A stretch of 64,000 bases of DNA from an uncultured Eubacterium sp. (GTDB taxonomy: Bacteria; Bacillota; Clostridia; Lachnospirales; Lachnospiraceae): contig CAJTRZ010000002.1 of assembly GCA_910578975.1 (NCBI GenBank), positions 1-64,000 on the forward strand. The letters are read 5' to 3'. The position numbers were made by a program, and so were the translations under genes. The notes under the pieces are model-generated. The model was not told where the DNA came from. It saw nothing but the letters and a program-made list of their open reading frames with translations, and ran no database searches. Positions 60,942-64,000 of the stretch are shown here, piece after piece. How positions within the stretch are numbered: the first letter of the stretch is position 1; each line of letters begins with the position of its first letter.

Positions 60942-61979
60942 ATGAATAAAGAAGACAAGTTAAAAGCACTAGATGCAGCAATATCACAGATTGAAAGACA
61001 GCATGGAAAAGGTACCATTATGAAACTGGGAGATTCTGCTAATAAAATAAATGTTGAGACAATTCCTACAGGTTCGCTCAGCTTGGATCTGGCACTTGGG
61101 GTTGGTGGTATTCCAAAAGGAAGAGTAGTGGAGATATATGGTCCAGAATCCAGTGGTAAGACTACAGTTGCATTACATATGATTGCCGAGGCACAGAAAA
61201 GAGGGGGAGTAGCAGGATTTATTGATGCAGAACACGCTTTGGATCCGGTTTATGCAAAGGCTATTGGTGTAGATATAGATAATTTATATATTTCACAGCC
61301 GGATTATGGTGAGCAGGCATTAGAGATTACAGAGACGATGGTACGATCCGGCGCTGTAGATATTATTATCGTAGACTCTGTTGCAGCATTGGTACCAAAG
61401 GCTGAAATTGATGGCGATATGGGAGATTCCCATATGGGACAGCATGCCAGACTAATGTCTCAGGCACTTCGAAAACTGACAGGTATTATGAATAAGACAG
61501 GATGTACAGTAGTATTTATTAATCAGTTAAGAGAAAAGATTGGTGTAATGTTTGGGAATCCTGAGACGACTACCGGAGGACGTGCATTGAAGTTTTATGC
61601 TTCTGTAAGACTTGATGTAAGAAGAGTGGAGACACTCAAGACAGGTGGGGAGATGGTTGGTAACAGAGCCAGAGTAAAGGTTGTTAAAAATAAAGTGGCA
61701 CCACCTTTTAAAGAGGCAGAATTTGATATAATGTTTGGTAAAGGTATTTCAAAAGAAGGAGATATTCTTGATTTGGCAGCAAACTGCGGAGTAGTGATTA
61801 AGAGTGGCTCATGGTATGCTTACAATGGAGAGAAAATTGGTCAGGGTCGCGAAAATGCAAAAAAATACTTTATAGAAAATCCGGCTATTATGGAAGAGGT
61901 TGATGAAAAGGTCAGAGCATTTTATATGCCGGATGAAGAACAGAGTGAAGATGAAATAACAACACCAGTGAAGGAATAG
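60942..61979 (+). CDS. recA: RecA recombinase
   Basis: 345 residues, typical length. Walker A GPESSGKTT, IIVDSVAALVPKAEIDG, and VFINQLREKIGVMFGNPETTTGGRALKFYASVRLDVRR are unmistakable. It forms filaments for homologous recombination and LexA self-cleavage. GAAAGGA serves the ATG. recX follows after one base. Confidence 0.98.
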   Translation: MNKEDKLKALDAAISQIERQHGKGTIMKLGDSANKINVETIPTGSLSLDLALGVGGIPKGRVVEIYGPESSGKTTVALHMIAEAQKRGGVAGFIDAEHALDPVYAKAIGVDIDNLYISQPDYGEQALEITETMVRSGAVDIIIVDSVAALVPKAEIDGDMGDSHMGQHARLMSQALRKLTGIMNKTGCTVVFINQLREKIGVMFGNPETTTGGRALKFYASVRLDVRRVETLKTGGEMVGNRARVKVVKNKVAPPFKEAEFDIMFGKGISKEGDILDLAANCGVVIKSGSWYAYNGEKIGQGRENAKKYFIENPAIMEEVDEKVRAFYMPDEEQSEDEITTPVKE

Positions 61980-61980
61980 T

Positions 61981-62580
61981 ATGTATACAGTAATGAAACT
62001 AGAACCAAAAGGTAATAGATTGCACGTTTATCTTGACAATGATATTAATTTTCTACTTTATAAAAGTGAAATAAGAAAACTTAATTTAGAAGAAAATGTA
62101 AAAATTGAAGAAACACAATATCAGATAATTATGGATATTTTGTATAAAAGAGCCCGTGAAAGGGCTCTTTATATTCTCGACACTGCTTATAAAACGGAAA
62201 AGCAAATTGTTGATAAATTAAAAGCGGGCTGTTATCCTGAATTTATTATTGACAGAGTTATTGAATATTTAACGAAATATGATTTAATTAATGACTATAG
62301 GTATGCATCTATGTATATAGATTTTAAAGCTGCTTCTAAATCAAAAAGGCAGATTGTACAAGATTTGTATTCGAGAGGAGTGTTAAAAGAAGTTATTGAT
62401 TTCGCTTTTGAAAACAGCGAATTTACAGAAAAAGACTCTTTAAATAAAATTATAGAAAAAAGAAAAGGCAGATATGATTTAACGAATCAAAAGGATATTG
62501 AAAGATTTTATAGATATTTGGTTGGAAAGGGCTATTCTTATCAGGACGTGAAGAGAGCATTGTCCATATCTGATATTTAA
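61981..62580 (+). CDS. recX: RecX, RecA regulator
   Basis: 199 residues of tandem three-helix repeats: RARERALYILDTAYKTEKQIVDKLKAGCYPEFIIDRVIEYLTKYDLINDYRYASMYI is the core. RecX limits RecA filaments. It is translated from AAGGAA at the end of recA, one base apart. A perfect 9-bp hairpin (62147-62155 with 62162-62170) lies within its coding sequence. Confidence 0.93.
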   Translation: MYTVMKLEPKGNRLHVYLDNDINFLLYKSEIRKLNLEENVKIEETQYQIIMDILYKRARERALYILDTAYKTEKQIVDKLKAGCYPEFIIDRVIEYLTKYDLINDYRYASMYIDFKAASKSKRQIVQDLYSRGVLKEVIDFAFENSEFTEKDSLNKIIEKRKGRYDLTNQKDIERFYRYLVGKGYSYQDVKRALSISDI

Positions 62581-62656
62581 TACAATATCTTTGATATTTC
62601 ATTTGAAAATAACACTATATATTGTAAAATAAAAATATTATTACGAGTGGCTTTGC

Positions 62657-62685
62657 TTGACATAACTATATTAATCAAGTAAAAT
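62657..62685 (+). promoter_or_regulatory. Sigma-A promoter of rny
   Basis: TTGACA (62657-62662), a 17-base spacer, and TAAAAT (62680-62685), 47 bases before the rny start. Confidence 0.8.
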
Positions 62686-62731
62686 ATAAATGTTGTATTG
62701 AACAATGAAAAATAAATAAGGAGGTGCTCCT

Positions 62732-64000
62732 GTGAGTGATACTACTTGGATTATCGTATGTGTTGTGGTAGCGCTGGTAGTTGCTTTAATTTCTGCTTTT
62801 GTAGCAATAGCTTTCAGAAAAGGTATTGTTGAAAAGAAGATTGGCTCAGCAGAAGGAAAAGCTCGTGAAATTATTGACGATGCTATTAAGACTGCTGAAA
62901 CGAAAAAGAAAGAAGCTCTTTTAGAGGCTAAAGAAGAAAATCTTAAGACAAAAAACGAGCTTGATAAAGAAATTAAAGAACGTAGAGCTGAAGTACAACG
63001 TTATGAGAAACGTGTTCTTAACAAGGAAGAAGCAGTAGAGAAAAAGTCTGATTCTCTTGATAAGAAAGAGCATAGTCTGAAAGTCAGAGAAGAGGAATTG
63101 GCTCAGGCTAAAATTAAGGTAGATAACTTAAGTGAACAGCGCGTACAGGAACTTGAAAGAATCTCTGGATTAACCTCCGAACAGGCAAAAGAATATTTGT
63201 TAAAAACTGTTGAAGAAGAAATTAAAATTGAGACTGCGAAATTGGTAAAGGAATTAGAAAATCAGGCTAAGGAAGATGCTAATAAAAAAGCAAAAGAATT
63301 AGTTGTGAATGCAATTCAGAAATGTGCAACAGATCATGTTTCTGAAACAACAATTTCAGTGGTTTCATTGCCTAATGATGAAATGAAAGGTCGAATAATT
63401 GGTAGAGAGGGAAGAAATATTAGAACTCTTGAATCGCTTACAGGTGTTGATTTAATTATTGATGATACACCGGAAGCTGTTGTTTTATCTGGATTTGATC
63501 CGATTAGGAGAGAGGTAGCACGTATTGCCCTTGAAAAACTGGTAGTTGATGGACGTATTCAGCCAACCAGAATTGAAGAAATGGTTCATAAAGCACAAAA
63601 AGAAGTTGAGACCATGATTCAGGAAGAAGGTGAGTCTGCAACATTAGAAGTTGGTGTACATGGCATTCATCCTGAACTGATTAAGCTTTTAGGTAAGATG
63701 AAGTTTAGGACAAGTTATGGACAAAATGCATTAAAACATTCTATTGAAGTGGCGCATTTGTCGGGACTGTTAGCAGCGGAACTAGGTTTAGATGTGAGAG
63801 TTGCTAAGAGAGCAGGTTTGTTGCATGACATAGGTAAAGCTGTTGATCATGAAATGGAAGGAACACATATACAGCTAGGTGTTGATTTATGTAGAAAATA
63901 CAAAGAATCAGCTACAGTTATTAATGCTGTTGAGGCGCATCATGGTGATGTTGAACCTCAAACTTTAATTGCATGTATTGTTCAGGCTTCTGATGCTATT
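62732..64000 (+). CDS. rny: RNase Y (truncated by the window end)
   Basis: 423 codons are visible, open to the last base. The GTG start at 62732 follows AAGGAGG. An N-terminal membrane helix (WIIVCVVVALVVALISAFVAIAF, about 5-27) leads into a long coiled coil (about 30-150), a KH domain (GRIIGREGRNIRTLESLTGVDLIIDDTPEAV) and the start of the HD domain (NALKHSIEVAHLSG, GLLHDIGKAVDHEMEG). It is the membrane-bound endoribonuclease that starts mRNA decay in Firmicutes. The C-terminal part of the roughly 520-residue protein is outside the window. The ribosome site lies in a small palindrome, AGGAG-GTG-CTCCT (62719-62731). Confidence 0.95.
   Translation, partial: MSDTTWIIVCVVVALVVALISAFVAIAFRKGIVEKKIGSAEGKAREIIDDAIKTAETKKKEALLEAKEENLKTKNELDKEIKERRAEVQRYEKRVLNKEEAVEKKSDSLDKKEHSLKVREEELAQAKIKVDNLSEQRVQELERISGLTSEQAKEYLLKTVEEEIKIETAKLVKELENQAKEDANKKAKELVVNAIQKCATDHVSETTISVVSLPNDEMKGRIIGREGRNIRTLESLTGVDLIIDDTPEAVVLSGFDPIRREVARIALEKLVVDGRIQPTRIEEMVHKAQKEVETMIQEEGESATLEVGVHGIHPELIKLLGKMKFRTSYGQNALKHSIEVAHLSGLLAAELGLDVRVAKRAGLLHDIGKAVDHEMEGTHIQLGVDLCRKYKESATVINAVEAHHGDVEPQTLIACIVQASDAI

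Noticed and set aside
1..64000. CRISPR arrays, rRNA and tRNA genes
   Set aside because: No regularly spaced identical repeats and no T-loop-type tRNA signatures or rRNA sequence were found by reading both strands; the GGTTCGAA at recA belongs to the LexA box.

Overview
The window is AT-rich DNA (about one third G+C by eye) from a spore-forming Clostridia, most likely a Lachnospiraceae-type gut anaerobe. The signs are a complete spoIIIA operon, spoIVB and spo0A; Feo-type ferrous iron uptake; lactate-racemase cofactor genes; secreted proteins with bacterial Ig-like (Big_2) domains; and a LexA box of the Gram-positive type at recA. The species cannot be named from the sequence alone.

Layout. 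48-5351: nickel-pincer cofactor genes larE-larB-larC followed by an ECF-type nickel transporter, with a NikM/N fusion and a T-component/ATPase fusion. 5436-6637: a small membrane protein and rlmH. 6638-12245: an insertion that starts exactly at the 3' end of rlmH and ends in a duplicate of that 3' end. It looks like an SCC-type (staphylococcal-cassette-like) element carrying a regulator, a secreted Big_2 protein, a truncated serine recombinase, a frameshifted HEPN protein and a DUF262/HNH nuclease. 12288-17410: a DUF2935 protein, a membrane protein, a threonine/serine dehydratase and a polar amino-acid ABC transporter. 17646-18935: a polysaccharide deacetylase. 19065-23580: spoIIIAA-AH. 23648-27060: a DtxR-type regulator diverging from feoA-feoA-feoB and a Cys-rich partner. 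27106-30088: an FtsX-type ABC exporter. 30135-31718: a secreted SGNH hydrolase. 32005-39703: an SsuABC-like ABC importer followed by a dlt-like acyl-transfer set (SGNH protein, MBOAT, AMP-ligase, carrier protein). 39871-48751: asp23, nusB, xseAB, ispA, dxs, tlyA, nadK, argR, recN. 48861-52010: spoIVB, an FHA protein and spo0A. 52051-55284: glgA and rqcH. 55632-60641: yicC, gmk, rpoZ, rimO, pgsA and an aminotransferase. 60942-64000: recA, recX and the first 423 codons of rny.

How the genes work together. The lar block should make the nickel-pincer nucleotide and supply its nickel; larA itself is not in the window. The Feo block carries two identical palindromes (GTTAGT-N4-ACTAAC), one over the first promoter and one before feoB, next to a divergent DtxR-type repressor gene. 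That is a self-contained iron-response circuit. The run from asp23 to recN and on to spoIVB/spo0A is the usual clostridial housekeeping-sporulation neighbourhood.

The most unusual feature is the rlmH-linked element. The 18 bases of the rlmH 3' end recur exactly 5.6 kb downstream. A second, diverged copy lies 51 bp before that recurrence. Short inverted ends flank the insert, and the only recombinase sequence left is a C-terminal fragment. This resembles the architecture of SCC elements, but in a non-staphylococcal anaerobe and with a probable anti-phage cargo. Two copies of a ~140-bp structured intergenic repeat, a cluster of hairpins with conserved flanks, and a fused ECF T/A subunit are further points of interest.
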